A stretch of 64,000 nucleotides of DNA from Actinomycetota bacterium. GTDB lineage: Bacteria; Actinomycetota; Thermoleophilia; Gaiellales; F1-60-MAGs149. The stretch's first letter is position 1. Every line of letters begins with the position of its first letter. Below are positions 56,232-64,000 of the stretch, one piece after another. The translations under genes and the position numbers were made by a program. The stretch covers positions 1-64,000 of the forward strand of contig VFJZ01000010.1 in NCBI GenBank assembly GCA_009885805.1, written 5' to 3'. The notes beneath the pieces are model-generated. The model saw only the letters and a program-made list of their open reading frames with translations, was not told where the DNA came from and searched no databases.

Positions 56232-57317
56232 GTGAAGGCGGCCGTCTGCCGGGCATTCGGGACGCCGCTGACGATCGAGGACGTCGTCCTCGCGCCACCG
56301 GCGGCCGGCGAGGTGCTCGTCGCCGTTCGTGCCTGCGCGATCTGCCACAGCGACATCCACGCCGCCGAGGGCGCCTGGGGCGGCCACCTGCCGGCCATCT
56401 ACGGGCACGAGGCGGCAGGCGTCGTCCGCGAGGTCGGCGAGATGGTCGCGGGAGTCGCGGCCGGCGACCACGTCGTAGTCACGCTGATCCGCTCGTGCGG
56501 GCACTGCTTCCAGTGCAGCCGGGGAGATCGCGTGCTCTGCGAGACACGGTTCGCGATCGAGAGCCCGGGCCCGCTGACCGATCGCGACGGGCGGCGGATC
56601 GCCCAGGGGATCGGCACCGGCGCCTTCGCCGAACAGGTCGTCGTGCACGCCTCGCAGGTCGTCCCGATCGCCCGCGACATCCGGTTCGACGTCGCCTCCC
56701 TCCTCGGCTGTGGCGTCATCACGGGGTTCGGCGCCGCCGTCAACACCGCGGGGGTCGCGACCGGCGACAGCGTCGTCGTGATCGGTGCCGGCGGCGTCGG
56801 CCTGAACGCGATTCAGGGGGCGCGGATCGCCGGCGCTAACCCCGTGATCGCCCTCGATCTCGCGGGGACGAAACGCGACGCGGCGCTGACGTTCGGCGCC
56901 ACGCACGCGCTCGACGCGGCCGGCGCCGACGTCGCCGCCGAGGTGCGGGCGCTGACCGGCGGTCGCGGCGCCGATCACGTCCTCGTCACCGTGGGCGCCG
57001 GCCCGGCCGCCGCACAGGGCCTTACCCTGGTGCGCCCGGGCGGGCAGACGGTGATCGTCGGCATGCCGGCGACCGGGGTGACGGTGCCGTTCGAGATGGC
57101 CGACCTCGCGTTCTACGAGCACCGCATCGTCGGCTCGAAGATGGGCTCGACCCGGCTGCCGGTGGATATCCCGGCACTGATCGCGCTCTACCGCACCGGC
57201 CGCCTCAAGCTCGACGAGCTGATTACCGACCGGTATCCGCTCGAGCAGATCAACGAGGCCATCCGCGCCGTCACCGACGGCGCCGCGCTTCGCAACGTGA
57301 TCGAGTTCCCGGCGTGA
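56232..57317 (+). CDS. Zinc-dependent alcohol dehydrogenase (MDR)
   Basis: A 361-residue medium-chain dehydrogenase: catalytic zinc ligands in CAICHSDIHAAEG, YGHEAAGVV and the later Cys of LLGCGVITGFGA; structural zinc Cys cluster CGHCFQCSRGDRVLC; and NAD site VVIGAGGVGLNAIQGA. It would oxidise an alcohol or reduce an aldehyde. GTG 56232 starts at the typical VKAAVCRAFG; longer starts at 56175 or 56151 add about 20 residues without similarity. It heads a three-gene operon with overlapping ends. Confidence 0.88.
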   Translation: MKAAVCRAFGTPLTIEDVVLAPPAAGEVLVAVRACAICHSDIHAAEGAWGGHLPAIYGHEAAGVVREVGEMVAGVAAGDHVVVTLIRSCGHCFQCSRGDRVLCETRFAIESPGPLTDRDGRRIAQGIGTGAFAEQVVVHASQVVPIARDIRFDVASLLGCGVITGFGAAVNTAGVATGDSVVVIGAGGVGLNAIQGARIAGANPVIALDLAGTKRDAALTFGATHALDAAGADVAAEVRALTGGRGADHVLVTVGAGPAAAQGLTLVRPGGQTVIVGMPATGVTVPFEMADLAFYEHRIVGSKMGSTRLPVDIPALIALYRTGRLKLDELITDRYPLEQINEAIRAVTDGAALRNVIEFPA

Positions 57318-58513
57318 AGGTCGCGGGCATTCGCACGTTCGTCGTCGGCAACCCGAACCCGGGCGAGGGCGGCCGCTACTTCCTGTTCCTGAAGCTCGTC
57401 ACCGACGACGGCATCGAGGGCCTCGGCGAGGTCTACACGGCGACCTTCGGGCCGCACGTGGTGGAGCGGATGATCGTCGACGTCGCCGAGCGCCACGTCG
57501 TCGGGCGCGACCCCTTTCGGATCGAGGCGCTGTGGCGGGACGTCTACTCGGCCGGCTACACCGCGCGACCGGATCTGTCGCTCGGCGCCGTGCTGTCGGG
57601 CATCGAGATGGCGCTCTGGGACATCATCGGCAAGGCCGTTGGGCGGCCGGTCTACGACCTGCTCGGCGGTCGTGTCCGTGACGCGCTGCGCTCGTACACG
57701 TACCTGTACGGCGAGCCCGGCGATGCCGTCGACGTGTACCGCGACCCCGATCTCGCGGCGAGCCGTGCGGCCGAGTACGCCGCCCGAGGGTTCACGGCGG
57801 TGAAGTTCGATCCGGTCGGGGCCTACGCCGCCCACGACCCGCGCCAGCCCGAACTGGTGACGATCGAGCGCACCGAGCGATACGTCGCGGCGATGCGTGA
57901 GGCGGTCGGGTCGTCGTGCGATCTCCTCCTCGGCACCCACGGCCAGTTCACCACGTCGGGCGCGATCAGGCTGGCACGGCGCCTGGAGCGTTACGACCCG
58001 CTCTGGTTCGAGGAGCCGGTGCCGCCGGAGGCGCCGGAGGAGATGGCGAAGGTCGCCGCTGCCACCTCGATTCCGATCGCGACCGGCGAGCGGCTCGTGT
58101 CCAAGCACGAGCTCGCCCGGGTCCTCGACACCGGTGCGGCATCGATCCTGCAGATCAACCTCGGGCGGGTCGGCGGGATCCTCGAGGGCAAGAAGATCGC
58201 GGCGCTGGCCGAGGTGCGCTACGCGCAGATCGCGCCGCACCTGTACTGCGGACCGGTCGTCGGCGCTGCGAACATCCAGCTCGCCACCTGCACGCCGAAC
58301 TTCCTGATCCTCGAGGGCATCCGCGACTGGGGCGGGTTCCACGCCGAGATCCTCAGGCAGCCGATCGTGTGGCAGGACGGCCACGTCATCCCGCCGACCG
58401 GCCCGGGCCTCGGCGTCGAACTCGACGAGGCGGTCGCCGCGCGCCACCCGTACGAGGGCGACGCCCTTCATCTCGAGACGCAGCCGGGCGAGTACCGGGA
58501 CACGGCACGGTGA
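57314..58513 (+). CDS. Enolase-superfamily (mandelate racemase/galactonate dehydratase-like) protein
   Basis: A 399-residue protein: N-terminal capping domain (VVGNPNPGEGGRYFLFLKLV), barrel with GIEMALWDIIGKAVGRPVYD and LLGGRVRD, FTAVKFDPVG (base position), WFEEPVPPEAPE and PIATGERLVSKHE (metal Glu residues), and IAPHLYCGPVVGAANIQLA. The first metal position reads LLLGTHGQFT with no Asp where many members have one, so the exact subgroup and reaction are uncertain. Sugar-acid dehydration is the usual role. Coupled to both neighbours. Confidence 0.85.
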   Translation: MKVAGIRTFVVGNPNPGEGGRYFLFLKLVTDDGIEGLGEVYTATFGPHVVERMIVDVAERHVVGRDPFRIEALWRDVYSAGYTARPDLSLGAVLSGIEMALWDIIGKAVGRPVYDLLGGRVRDALRSYTYLYGEPGDAVDVYRDPDLAASRAAEYAARGFTAVKFDPVGAYAAHDPRQPELVTIERTERYVAAMREAVGSSCDLLLGTHGQFTTSGAIRLARRLERYDPLWFEEPVPPEAPEEMAKVAAATSIPIATGERLVSKHELARVLDTGAASILQINLGRVGGILEGKKIAALAEVRYAQIAPHLYCGPVVGAANIQLATCTPNFLILEGIRDWGGFHAEILRQPIVWQDGHVIPPTGPGLGVELDEAVAARHPYEGDALHLETQPGEYRDTAR

Positions 58514-59424
58514 GGGTCGCGTTCGTCGGCGTGGGGAGCCTCGGCGGGCACCTCGCCGCCAGCCTGCTGCGCGCCGGCCACGACGTCGTCGTGCACGACC
58601 GCGATCAGGGTGCCGTCGACGCCCTGATCGCCGCCGGCGGCGGGTCGGCCGCCACGCCGGCGGCCGCCGCCCGGGGCGCCGACTGCGCCGTCACGTGCCT
58701 GCCGTCGCCCGCCGCCGTGACGGCCGTCGTTGCCGGCCCCGAGGGGATCCTCGCGGGTCTGGCGCCAGGGACCTGCTGGATCGACTCCTCGACGAACGAC
58801 CTCCACGAGCTCCAGCGTCTCGCGGCACTCGCAGCCGCCCGGGGCATCGACACGCTGGAGGCCCCGGTGACCGGCGGGGTGCACCGCGCGGCGGCCGGAC
58901 TGATCACGGTCATCATCGGCGGCGACACGGCCGTCGCCGCGCGCTACGCACCCGTGTTCGATGCCGTCGGCGGCGAGGTGTTCCACGTCGGCCCGCTCGG
59001 CAGCGCCTCGACGATCAAGGTGATCACGAACATGCTCGCCTTCATCCACCTGGTCGCGACCGGTGAGGCGCTGATGCTGGCGAAGCGCGGCGGACTCGAT
59101 CTGGCACAGGCGTTCGACGTGATCCGCGCCAGCTCGGGGACGAGTTTCGTCCACGAGACCGAGGGTCAGCTGATCCTCAACGGCTCCTACGACGTCGGCT
59201 TCAGCAACGACCTGGCACTGAAGGACCTCGGCTTCGCAACGGCGCTCGGACGTGAGCTCGGCGTCCCGCTCGAGCTCGCGGCGCTCGTCGAGCAGACGTT
59301 CGTGCGCGCCCGTTCGGTCTACGGCGGCGGCGCCCAGTCCACGCAGGTCGTCAAGCTCCTCGAGGACGCCCTCGGCACGGACCTCCGCGCGCCCGGGTTC
59401 CCGGCGCGGCTCGAGCCCGGCTGA
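58510..59424 (+). CDS. 3-hydroxyisobutyrate-dehydrogenase-family oxidoreductase
   Basis: A 304-residue beta-hydroxyacid dehydrogenase: NAD(P) motif VAFVGVGSLGGHLAASLLRA, substrate motif DTLEAPVTGGVHRAAAGLIT, the catalytic Lys segment GSASTIKVITNMLAFIHLVA (Lys-x-x-x-N), and a C-terminal domain with SNDLALKDLGFATA. It is like tartronate-semialdehyde or 2-hydroxy-3-oxopropionate reductases. With the preceding enolase-superfamily enzyme and ADH it suggests sugar-acid or diol catabolism (inference). Confidence 0.88.
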   Translation: MRVAFVGVGSLGGHLAASLLRAGHDVVVHDRDQGAVDALIAAGGGSAATPAAAARGADCAVTCLPSPAAVTAVVAGPEGILAGLAPGTCWIDSSTNDLHELQRLAALAAARGIDTLEAPVTGGVHRAAAGLITVIIGGDTAVAARYAPVFDAVGGEVFHVGPLGSASTIKVITNMLAFIHLVATGEALMLAKRGGLDLAQAFDVIRASSGTSFVHETEGQLILNGSYDVGFSNDLALKDLGFATALGRELGVPLELAALVEQTFVRARSVYGGGAQSTQVVKLLEDALGTDLRAPGFPARLEPG

Positions 59425-59452
59425 CCGTCTGCGCCGCCGGTCGGTCAGACGG
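59425..59452. terminator. Hairpin between convergent operons
   Basis: CCGTCTG (59425-59431) pairs with CAGACGG (59446-59452) around a 14-nt GC-rich loop, directly after the HIBADH stop and over the stop of the lyase homologue. No T-tract is evident. Confidence 0.45.
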
Positions 59453-60890
59453 CGGCGAAGGCGCCGGCGCGGACGAGCTGGACGAGCTGCTCGATGTCGG
59501 ACGGGACGGGATCGCCGTCTCCCGTGGGCGGGATGCAGCTGCGAACGAGCGCGTGGGCGGCACCGGTTCCGGCGCCGTGGCGAAGGCCCGGTCGCAGGTC
59601 GCAGGCCCGTGCCGCTACCACCAGTTCGATCGCCACGATGCGCTCGCCGAGGGCGACCATCTCCGCGACGCGGCGGGCCGCCAGCGGCGCCATCGTCATC
59701 CGGTCCTCGATCCCCTCGGCCTGGGTCGAGCTCGCGATCTCGAAGGAGACCGGAGCGGCCAGGAGTCGGGCCTCGGCGACGAGCGACTGGCCGGCGACCC
59801 CGAACTCGGTGAAGCTGTCGTCGGCCCGATCGGCGTGGGCGGCGAGGCCTGGCGGGAGGCCCGAGAAGCCGGCGTGCAGGAGCTTCATCACGCGTTCGTT
59901 CGCGCTCGTCAGCACCGGGGCGAGCGCAATCCGGGCCAGGTCGAGGGCGGTCGCGAGCGGTAGCACCTCGAACGAGCCGCCGGACAGGATCCGCTCCTCG
60001 TCCACGTCGACCAGGGGGTTGCTCTGCGCCGCGTTCAGCTCGATCGCCAGCTGACCCTCCGTGAAGGAGAGCGCGTCGCGGAGCGCGCCGCTCAGCTGCG
60101 CGAGGCAGCGGAAGGTGAGCGGGTCCTGCAGGTTCCGGGCCGCCCCGTCCTCCCACAGCCAGCTGCCCTCGAGCAGCTCCCGCAGCCGCGCGGCCGACGC
60201 CTGCAGCCCCGGGTAAGGCCGCTCGCGGACGATCCGATGAAGGATCGAGAGGTTGCCGGCGAACGCTTCGAGGTCGAGGGCGCCCGCGACCTCCAGGGTG
60301 GCGGCGAGGCGCTGCAGATCGGCCATCGCCAGCGCAGCGCTGGCGGTGGCGAAGGCGTTGTTGTCGATCAGCGCCAGCGCCTCGCCGCCGGCGAGCTCGA
60401 ACCCGTCTCGATCGAGCAGGCCCGCGGCAAGGTCGGCGAGCGGTAGCAGGTCGGCCTGCCCGACCGAGCCGAGCGTCCGCATGGATATCGGCCAGTCCTC
60501 GTTCAACGCCCGGATGCACAGCTCGGCGGGCTCGGGCCGAACGCCGCACACACCGCGCGCGAGGTTGTTGGCCAGCCGCAGGAGGGTCGCGCGAACGACC
60601 GGTCCGCTCGCGGGCGGACCCTGCCCGACGAGGCAGTTCATGACCATCATCCGGTTGAAACGGGCGAGCTCGTCGGCGGTCACGCGGACGCGCTTCAGCG
60701 CGCCGACGCCCGTCGAGAGGCCGTAGACGGTCTCCTCCCGCCGGATGAGGTCCTCGACGACCCGTCGCGACCGGGCCATCCCGTCGATCGCGTCCGGAGC
60801 GATGGCGACCGCGGCCCCGTGGCGCGCCACGGCGACGAGCGCCGCGAGGTCGAGCGAGCGGCCGTCCAGGACGACGGTCACTCGCGCCAT
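59445..60890 (-). CDS. Histidine/aromatic ammonia-lyase homologue lacking the MIO triad
   Basis: A 481-residue member of the HAL/PAL fold: YGLSTGVGALKRV (Tyr 56, the catalytic Tyr position), MNCLVGQG, LNEDWPISMRTLGSVGQADL, EALALIDNN, and LQDPLTFRCLAQLSGAL. In working HAL the motif is GSVGASGDLAPLAH, and Ala-Ser-Gly cyclises to the MIO group. Here residues 141-147 read GSVGQAD with one residue fewer, so no Ser-Gly is available. The second Tyr of the QDPYSLR motif is also replaced (QDPLTFR). A standard MIO elimination is therefore unlikely. It is the last gene of the hut-like operon, 10 nt after the oxygenase. Confidence 0.85.
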   Translation of the reverse strand: MARVTVVLDGRSLDLAALVAVARHGAAVAIAPDAIDGMARSRRVVEDLIRREETVYGLSTGVGALKRVRVTADELARFNRMMVMNCLVGQGPPASGPVVRATLLRLANNLARGVCGVRPEPAELCIRALNEDWPISMRTLGSVGQADLLPLADLAAGLLDRDGFELAGGEALALIDNNAFATASAALAMADLQRLAATLEVAGALDLEAFAGNLSILHRIVRERPYPGLQASAARLRELLEGSWLWEDGAARNLQDPLTFRCLAQLSGALRDALSFTEGQLAIELNAAQSNPLVDVDEERILSGGSFEVLPLATALDLARIALAPVLTSANERVMKLLHAGFSGLPPGLAAHADRADDSFTEFGVAGQSLVAEARLLAAPVSFEIASSTQAEGIEDRMTMAPLAARRVAEMVALGERIVAIELVVAARACDLRPGLRHGAGTGAAHALVRSCIPPTGDGDPVPSDIEQLVQLVRAGAFAAV

Positions 60891-60899
60891 CTCGCCCGC

Positions 60900-61724
60900 T
60901 CAGGCGGTGCGGCCATAGAACATCCTCTGGGTCAGCTCGTTGAGCCGGTGGTCCGGCCGGTCGGCGAAGGACAGGACGGCGTTCGTGCGCAGCACGTCGC
61001 CGCGGATCGGCGTGACGCGGTGGATCGAGTGTCGTCCGCGGAAGAACGCCAGGGTGCCGGCACCGCTCGGCGCGTGGTGGACGCCGGCGGGGTCGCCCTG
61101 CAGCAACCGGGCGACCGCGGCGTAGTTCTCGTCGGCATCGCTGCGGAGGTTCGGGACGTAGTCGAAGTCGCCCCCCGTGACGGCCGGCTGCAGCATCAGG
61201 GTGACCACGAACTCGGCGCGATCGAAGTGCCAGCCGAGCTCGTCGCCCTCGGCGTAGTAGACGAGGTTGAGCGCCCCGAGCGGGTCGGCGTTCCGGTAGA
61301 AGGGAGCCTTGCCGAGCGCCGCGCCGACGAATGCGAGCAGCTCGTCCGACTCGTAGAACGCGCGGATCGTGGCATCGGCCGGGATCAGGTCGTAGGCGAC
61401 CGTCGCCTGCGAGGCGCGCTCCATCATGCCCCTCGGGTCGTCCGGAGCGATGCCGGCCGGGACGTCCTCGAAGTAGACGTTGTGGATCGCCTCGTTGCGG
61501 AACGACACGCCCTTGAGATCGTCCGCTTCGGCCGCCAGCCGCTCGATGGCGGCCGCCTGGATGAAGCCCTCGAGCTGGCAGGCACCGCGGGCGTCGAGGT
61601 CGCTGCGGCAGCTCGCGACGAGCTGTCGTCCGGCCGCGCCGTCGAGCTCGTGGATCGGGTACCGCTCGAGGTCGACGAGATCGCCGATGGCGGTCGCTGC
61701 CGGATTGCTGGCTGGAGTGGTCAT
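60900..61724 (-). CDS. 2-oxoglutarate/Fe(II)-dependent oxygenase
   Basis: A 274-residue cupin-fold oxygenase: facial triad HFD at 166-168 (GWHFDRAEFVVTLMLQP) and the distal His in GRHSIHRVTP (His 235), with Arg 246 (VLRTNAVLSF) for 2-oxoglutarate. The Asp is present, so hydroxylation is expected rather than halogenation, which in BesD/HalD-like relatives goes with loss of this Asp. The substrate is probably a small molecule or free amino acid. The ATG has a GGGAGCG site and a possible TATCTT -10 about 30 nt upstream. It sits between the M24 gene and the lyase homologue. Confidence 0.82.
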   Translation of the reverse strand: MTTPASNPAATAIGDLVDLERYPIHELDGAAGRQLVASCRSDLDARGACQLEGFIQAAAIERLAAEADDLKGVSFRNEAIHNVYFEDVPAGIAPDDPRGMMERASQATVAYDLIPADATIRAFYESDELLAFVGAALGKAPFYRNADPLGALNLVYYAEGDELGWHFDRAEFVVTLMLQPAVTGGDFDYVPNLRSDADENYAAVARLLQGDPAGVHHAPSGAGTLAFFRGRHSIHRVTPIRGDVLRTNAVLSFADRPDHRLNELTQRMFYGRTA

Positions 61725-61817
61725 GGTCGCTCCCAGATCGGTGCTACGGGCAGAAGATACGGGCGGAGTCCCCGTCCGTGGTAGGAGTGGTTCTCGCCAT
61801 GTGCGAATCCCTGGCGC

Positions 61818-63041
61818 TCATCCGAGCAGACGCTCGTCGTAGGGGTACTCGCAGAGCAGCTCGACGCCGCCTTCGGTGACGAGGACCTGGTCCTCCAGCT
61901 TGACGCCGAACGATCCGCCCACCGTCCCCGTGTACGCCTCCAGGCACAGGACCATCCCCGGCTCGATCGTGCGGCCGCTCGCGAGCACGCTGTGGTCGGC
62001 GAGATCCTCGAGGTACCAGATCGACGGTCCCTCGTCCTCGAGCCCCGCCTGGTGCGCCCGGGCGTAGTACCGCTGCTCGCGGTAGCGCTCCGGCAGCGCC
62101 GGCGCCGCCGTCGCGAACTCCTCGAACGTCATGCCCGGGTGGATGAGATCGGCCATCGCGGTCACCTGCTCGTGCGCCACCCGGTAGGCGTCGCGCTGCT
62201 CGGCCGTCGCGCGGGTGCCGCACAGGAACGTCCGGGAGACGTCGATCACGTACCCCTCGTAGCCGACGGCGTCGGTGTCGACGCCGACGAGATCGCCGTC
62301 GAGCACGGCGCGGTCGGTCGCCTCGCTGCCCCACGGGTTGGCGTTCGGACCGGACGCGACGAGACCCGTGAACAGGTACTCGCCGCGACAACGGAGGAGC
62401 GCCTGCGCGAGGACTGCGAGGAGCTCGCACTCGCGCACGCCGGGCGTGACCGCGTCCTCGAACGCGGCGAGCATCCTCCTCCCGATCACGCCGTTCATCC
62501 GCATGAGAGAGATCTCCTGCGAGGTCTTCACCTCGCGCGCGTCGACCGTCGCCGGGCTCGAGTCGACCAGTTGGATCCCCTCGGCATGGAGGGCGAGGAA
62601 GCCCGGCGTGTCGAGCTTGTCGACTGCGAGCGGCTCGCCGCCGAGGCCGAGCTCTTCGAGCACGGATCGCACCTCGGCGGCCCACCGCCGCACGTACTCG
62701 GCGGTCGGCGCCCCCTCCATGTACCAGTAGTGCGCCGGCCGGACGTCGTCGACCAGGCCGCGCGACAGGTGGAGGGCGTCCTCGCCCTCGAACAGGATCG
62801 GCGGGGCGTCGGCCGGCACGATGCAGTAGCGGGCGAACGCGCTCTCCGCCCAGGCGCTCATCGCGTTGCTGCCGGTGGCGTAGCGGATGTTGGCCGCGTT
62901 GAAGAGCAGGCAGGCGGGGAGACCGTGCCGGCGCATCATTCCCTGGAGGCGCTCGAGCCGGTCGGCGCGGAGCCGGGCGAAGTCGATCGTCGACGGGTCG
63001 GGGATCCAGCGTGGCCCCGCCTCTCCGTTGCTGCCGGTCAT
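61818..63041 (-). CDS. M24-family (pita-bread) hydrolase, DddP/creatinase-like
   Basis: A 407-residue pita-bread fold protein: N-terminal creatinase-type domain (residues 1-165) and a catalytic domain with metal ligands Asp255, Asp257, Asp267, His330, Glu368 and Glu383. The segment LVASGPNANPWGSEATDRAV, then VGVDTDAVGYEGYVIDVSRT, resembles the DMSP lyase DddP more than classic prolidases; the six-ligand spacing is also close to DddP as I recall it. Xaa-Pro peptidase or amidino-hydrolase activity remains possible. ATG 63041 overlaps the hutF stop (ATGA). Confidence 0.82.
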   Translation of the reverse strand: MTGSNGEAGPRWIPDPSTIDFARLRADRLERLQGMMRRHGLPACLLFNAANIRYATGSNAMSAWAESAFARYCIVPADAPPILFEGEDALHLSRGLVDDVRPAHYWYMEGAPTAEYVRRWAAEVRSVLEELGLGGEPLAVDKLDTPGFLALHAEGIQLVDSSPATVDAREVKTSQEISLMRMNGVIGRRMLAAFEDAVTPGVRECELLAVLAQALLRCRGEYLFTGLVASGPNANPWGSEATDRAVLDGDLVGVDTDAVGYEGYVIDVSRTFLCGTRATAEQRDAYRVAHEQVTAMADLIHPGMTFEEFATAAPALPERYREQRYYARAHQAGLEDEGPSIWYLEDLADHSVLASGRTIEPGMVLCLEAYTGTVGGSFGVKLEDQVLVTEGGVELLCEYPYDERLLG

Positions 63042-64000
63042 CGCTGCTCCTTCGCGGTCGGAGGCGCGCCGTTCCGCCGCTCCGGCCGGGCGTGCCGGCG
63101 GCGCATGACGGCGTCGACGCGCCGGCGGGCCTCGGCCTCGGCCGGGTGGCGGCCGCCTTCGATCACGGCCCGCCCGGCGACGAAGACGGTCCGCACCACC
63201 GTGTCCGAGGCCGTCGAGAAGATCCACGCGTCGAGGACGGTCGTCGGTGTCTGGCCGGCGAGCGCCGGATGATCCGCGTCGAGCTCGACGAGGTCGCACC
63301 GCTTGCCCGGGCGGAGGGCGCCGAGCGGCTGGCCGAGCGCCTGCGCGCCACCCTCGCGGACGAGGCGGAGGAGCGTCTCGCCGACGCTCGTCTCGCCCGC
63401 CGCGAGCAGCGTCTCGCGTCGGCGCTCGGTGACCCGCTGGCCGTACTCGAGGACGCGCAGCTCCCCGGGCAGGTCGATCAGGTGGTTGGCGTCCGTCCCG
63501 ACACCGAGCCGACCGCCACCGTGCCGGTACGGCGCCAGCGGGAAGAGGCCGTCGCCGAGGTTCGCCTCCGTGAGCGGGCAGAGACCCGCGACGGCGCCGC
63601 TCGTCGCGAGGCCGTGGCGCTCGGCCGCCGTCATGTGGGTGGCGTGGATCACGCTCCAGCGACGGTCGATGCCGGCGTGCGCGAGCAGCCACTCGACCGG
63701 GCGGGCGCCGAGCCCGGCGACGATCTCGTCCACCTCCTCGGTCCGCTCCGCGGCGTGGATGTGGACCGGGCCCGTCGCACGCGCCGCCAGGAGCCGGGCG
63801 AGCTCGTCCGTGCGGACGGCGCGGAGGCTGTGCGGCGCGGCGCCGATCTGCAGCAGCGGATCGACGGCCGCAGCGCGGTCGAGCAGCTCGAGGAGGGCGA
63901 GGTACTCGTCGACGCTGGTCGTGAACCGGCGCTGCTCGGGCTCCGGCGGTCGGCCGACGCCGCCCGAGGTGTAGAGCGCGGGAAGGAGCGTGAGCGCGAT
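63038..64000 (-). CDS. hutF: Formimidoylglutamate deiminase-like amidohydrolase (N-terminus outside window)
   Basis: The visible C-terminal 320 residues belong to an amidohydrolase: VHIHAAERTEEVDEIV (metal His), WSVIHATHMTAAE, AGLCPLTEANLGDGLFPL, RLGVGTDANHLIDLPGELRV (metal Asp). The motif TEANLGDG with GTDANH is the HutF (N-formimino-L-glutamate iminohydrolase) signature, which releases ammonia to give N-formylglutamate in histidine degradation. The gene runs off the right edge. It is the first visible gene of the minus-strand operon; other hut genes would be expected to the right. Confidence 0.85.
   Translation of the reverse strand: MALTLLPALYTSGGVGRPPEPEQRRFTTSVDEYLALLELLDRAAAVDPLLQIGAAPHSLRAVRTDELARLLAARATGPVHIHAAERTEEVDEIVAGLGARPVEWLLAHAGIDRRWSVIHATHMTAAERHGLATSGAVAGLCPLTEANLGDGLFPLAPYRHGGGRLGVGTDANHLIDLPGELRVLEYGQRVTERRRETLLAAGETSVGETLLRLVREGGAQALGQPLGALRPGKRCDLVELDADHPALAGQTPTTVLDAWIFSTASDTVVRTVFVAGRAVIEGGRHPAEAEARRRVDAVMRRRHARPERRNGAPPTAKEQR

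Noticed and set aside
1-64000. CRISPR arrays, rRNA genes, complete insertion sequences, known riboswitch aptamers
   Set aside because: Read through for regularly spaced repeats, rRNA core sequences, transposase motifs (DDE) and T-box or cobalamin-type cores; none seen.

Overview
The window is a uniformly GC-rich bacterial chromosome segment. It looks like Actinomycetota, and I infer a deep lineage such as Thermoleophilia. The reasons are the FHA/PP2C/FtsW-RodA/PBP/PASTA-kinase cluster, an actinobacterial Vms1-like release factor, an ANTAR response regulator paired with a GAF histidine kinase, tight ATGA/GTGA gene overlaps, and many genes whose start codon lies 6-8 nt downstream of a TANNNT -10 box (leaderless transcription). 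The taxonomic call is inference; no rRNA is present.

Layout. (1) 1-4.6 kb: the right end of an integrative/conjugative element. It has the C-terminal part of a MobF relaxase-helicase, an XRE + nucleotidyltransferase pair, an excisionase-like HTH protein and a tyrosine integrase, abutting the 3' end of a tRNA-Lys gene. (2) 4.6-15.5 kb: STAS and TPR proteins, TatC/TatA, a VWA/solute-binding fusion next to a PspA module, a YbhN-type membrane protein, a PfkB kinase, a thioesterase, a glycosyltransferase and FolE. (3) 15.7-23.6 kb: ferredoxin and its reductase, uracil-DNA glycosylase, a CbbX-type AAA ATPase fused to an FtsH-type M41 protease domain, a DrrAB-type exporter that seems to start at ATC, and a homocysteine S-methyltransferase whose promoter and first codons are duplicated 0.6 kb away beside a frameshifted HicB-like gene. 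(4) 23.6-27.4 kb: a catabolic-looking operon of an NCS1 permease, two SDR dehydrogenases and a cytosolic deacetylase-fold hydrolase. (5) 27.4-42.7 kb: tRNA-Arg, MsrA, MFS, VLRF1, aminotransferase, ABC-F, ClpS, a two-component pair, a NirK-like multicopper oxidase, and a MITE-like element at 40.73-40.99 kb. (6) 42.7-52.8 kb: the cell-wall/division signalling operon (membrane Ser/Thr kinase, FhaA, FhaB, PstP, FtsW/RodA, PbpA, PknB with four PASTA repeats, Ddl). (7) 53-64 kb: ProB, a DadA-like oxidase, GNAT, an ADH/enolase-superfamily/HIBADH operon, and on the minus strand a hut-like operon (HutF, a DddP-like M24 protein, a 2OG-Fe(II) oxygenase, and a histidine ammonia-lyase homologue without the Ala-Ser-Gly triad that forms the MIO cofactor).

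The most unusual items are the MIO-less lyase operon, the CbbX-M41 fusion, the ATC start on a leaderless ABC gene behind a palindromic operator, two divergent promoters whose -10 boxes share one TA dinucleotide, and the MITE-like element. Several start or frame anomalies could be real or assembly errors and are flagged. Functional names rest on motifs read by eye; no database search was possible.
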